Positions 62,889 to 64,000 of a DNA stretch of 64,000 nucleotides are shown piece by piece. The stretch is from Lunatimonas lonarensis (GTDB lineage: Bacteria; Bacteroidota; Bacteroidia; Cytophagales; Cyclobacteriaceae). The notes beneath the pieces were generated by a model. The model did no database searches. It was not told the origin of the DNA and worked only from the letters and a program-made list of their open reading frames with translations. Every line of letters starts with the position of its first letter. The first letter of the stretch is position 1. The translations under genes and the position numbers were made by a program. Where the stretch lies: positions 29,289-93,288 of the forward strand of contig NZ_AQHR01000091.1 in NCBI RefSeq assembly GCF_000390185.1, written 5' to 3'.

Positions 62889-63942
62889 CCTTGTAGCTTA
62901 CATAAACCAGTTAGACAAAAAACAGGTTTACAATTACGTTAGCCCGAAAACAAAAGGCGTAATAAGAATTGAAGGAGTTGACTTGCCTGAAGGTCCGATA
63001 AGAATTAAAAGGTGGAATCCTTCTGCCGGAGAAACTGAAGCAAATCAAAAAGTTGAGAGTATTTCAAGTGAATTGATTTGGAGAGTAGCGAATGCTTTTA
63101 ATCCTAATCAACCTATCAACATTGACAGAATTTTAGGAGCAAGCTACAATACAAGAAGTGTTTTTGAAGCACTTTTAGCACATACACCTGAATTTTATTT
63201 TTGCTATCCGGGTAGAATAGAAAACAAAGGCGGACACACTACAATAAAACACGGACACAAGCACTTAATTTGGAATCCTGACGCACCACACAAACTTGGT
63301 GTTTTAGCCAAAATGGAAACAGATATTGTGATTTCTGAAATTCCAGCATTAGACGCTTTTTACGATTCTCTTGTTTTACCTGACAATTTTGAGCGAAAAG
63401 AAATTGACCTTGATGTACAAAGACGACACGCTCAAATCCAAATAGCACTATATTTTATCGGGAAGCAACTAAACTTTAGAACTTGGATTGCTCAAAACGA
63501 CAAAGGCATTTTGTATCAAAACAAAAGAATTGGAGAATTTGATGGTGTTATTGCTTCATTGAAAGACGAAAAACTTATGACTGCTTATGATGATGCAATT
63601 CAAGCAGCATTACTGATTGATTGCATTTGGTTCAAGAATGGAAAACTGATGCCAGCAGTTATGGAAGTTGAACATTCAACAGGCGTAACAAGTGGACTAA
63701 GCAGAATGAAAAATTTCAAAGACAAATTTCCACCATTCCCGACAAGATATGTAATTGTTGCACCTGACGAAGACAGAGACAAAGTAATTAAGGAAGCTAA
63801 TAAACCGCAATTCAAAGACTTGGACACGAGATATTTTACATATTCAGCAGTTGAAGAACTTTACGCACTTTGCCAAAGACGAAAACTTAAAGGAGTGACA
63901 GAAGAATTTTTGGACTGTTTTATGGAGCCAATACTGAACTAA
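62866..63942 (+). CDS. Type II restriction endonuclease, predicted PD-(D/E)xK-like
   Basis: This 358-residue protein overlaps the methyltransferase gene by 23 bases and is its probable cognate nuclease. A likely active site reads LLIDCIWFKNGKLMPAVMEVEHS, with Asp252, Glu267 and Glu269. The D...E-x-E form replaces the more usual E-x-K. The N-terminal half (about 1-160) has no recognised family and may read the DNA site. A charged helix (LDVQRRHAQIQIALYFIGKQL) precedes the catalytic part. Frame and length look intact. Recognition sequence is unknown. Confidence 0.8.
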   Translation: MRKLSASNLVAYINQLDKKQVYNYVSPKTKGVIRIEGVDLPEGPIRIKRWNPSAGETEANQKVESISSELIWRVANAFNPNQPINIDRILGASYNTRSVFEALLAHTPEFYFCYPGRIENKGGHTTIKHGHKHLIWNPDAPHKLGVLAKMETDIVISEIPALDAFYDSLVLPDNFERKEIDLDVQRRHAQIQIALYFIGKQLNFRTWIAQNDKGILYQNKRIGEFDGVIASLKDEKLMTAYDDAIQAALLIDCIWFKNGKLMPAVMEVEHSTGVTSGLSRMKNFKDKFPPFPTRYVIVAPDEDRDKVIKEANKPQFKDLDTRYFTYSAVEELYALCQRRKLKGVTEEFLDCFMEPILN

Positions 63943-63954
63943 AAAAGAAGCTCA

Positions 63955-64000
63955 GCCGGTAACATACAAGGGCTAAACCGAAGTGGAGCGCAGCGGAATT
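63955..64000. repeat. Right boundary repeat of the restriction-modification module (cut by window end)
   Basis: GCCGGTAAC (63955-63963) is the exact reverse complement of GTTACCGGC at 61636-61644. Extended to AGCTCAGCCGGTAAC it still matches 13 of 15 positions. The following bases contain TAACATACAAGG, recalling TAACATCACCTTGG at 61514, and may begin another stem-loop that the window cuts off. Confidence 0.5.

Overview
The window looks like a chromosomal piece of a Bacteroidota bacterium, probably order Cytophagales and plausibly near Cyclobacteriaceae. The grounds are a SusC/SusD pair, a TonB receptor paired with a DUF4249 lipoprotein, a PSD1/DUF1501 pair, many lipoproteins and exported glycosidases, and several matches to the Bacteroidota -7 promoter element TAnnTTTG. 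Placement below phylum level is inference. Most of the window is of balanced base composition. The last 4 kb and the stretch around 28.2-29.6 kb are clearly richer in A+T. I saw no rRNA, tRNA, CRISPR array or insertion sequence.

Layout. 1-3.6 kb: the 5' end of a probable VWA-domain membrane protein (minus strand), then a TonB-dependent receptor and its DUF4249 partner. 3.6-10.3 kb (minus): a tripartite RND efflux system in the order TolC, adaptor, pump, with an SDR oxidoreductase upstream. 10.8-15 kb: two acyltransferases resembling the glycine-lipid enzymes GlsA/GlsB, tightly followed by an aldo/keto reductase and a fucose-type permease. 15.2-17.8 kb: a sigma factor, an anti-sigma-like TPR membrane protein and two unknown small proteins. 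18.1-21.7 kb: methylglyoxal synthase, phosphofructokinase and, converging on them across a shared terminator, class II aldolase; then a cytosolic binding protein. 21.9-23.2 kb: an FnIII/PD40 lipoprotein.

23.2-54.7 kb is a large carbohydrate-use region. It opens with a PSD1 cytochrome-type lipoprotein and a Tat-exported DUF1501 protein, then a GH43-like enzyme and a 941-residue lipoprotein. A divergent LacI-type regulator precedes a long operon: SusC, SusD, a 955-residue paralogue of the lipoprotein, an Fe/2-oxoglutarate oxygenase, GH2, a possible flavinylated HEAT-like protein, an exported FAD oxidoreductase, a sodium:solute symporter, a cytosolic FAD oxidoreductase and a GH9-like enzyme. Near-identical LacI-type palindromes lie upstream of both the PSD1 gene and susC, so one regulator probably controls both blocks. 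The redox content and the two unclassified paralogues make this locus unusual.

54.7-58.7 kb holds a compact biosynthetic cluster: UbiA prenyltransferase, type III polyketide synthase, methyltransferase and FAD oxidoreductase. It is consistent with a prenylated phenolic or quinone lipid. An exported alpha/beta hydrolase follows.

60.0-64.0 kb looks like a small array of acquired A+T-rich modules. One encodes a membrane protein plus a predicted HExxH metallopeptidase, the next a cytosine-5 methyltransferase plus restriction endonuclease. Each module is bounded by its own short inverted repeat, and a large imperfect stem-loop sits between them. This resembles integron-cassette architecture, although no integrase is visible.
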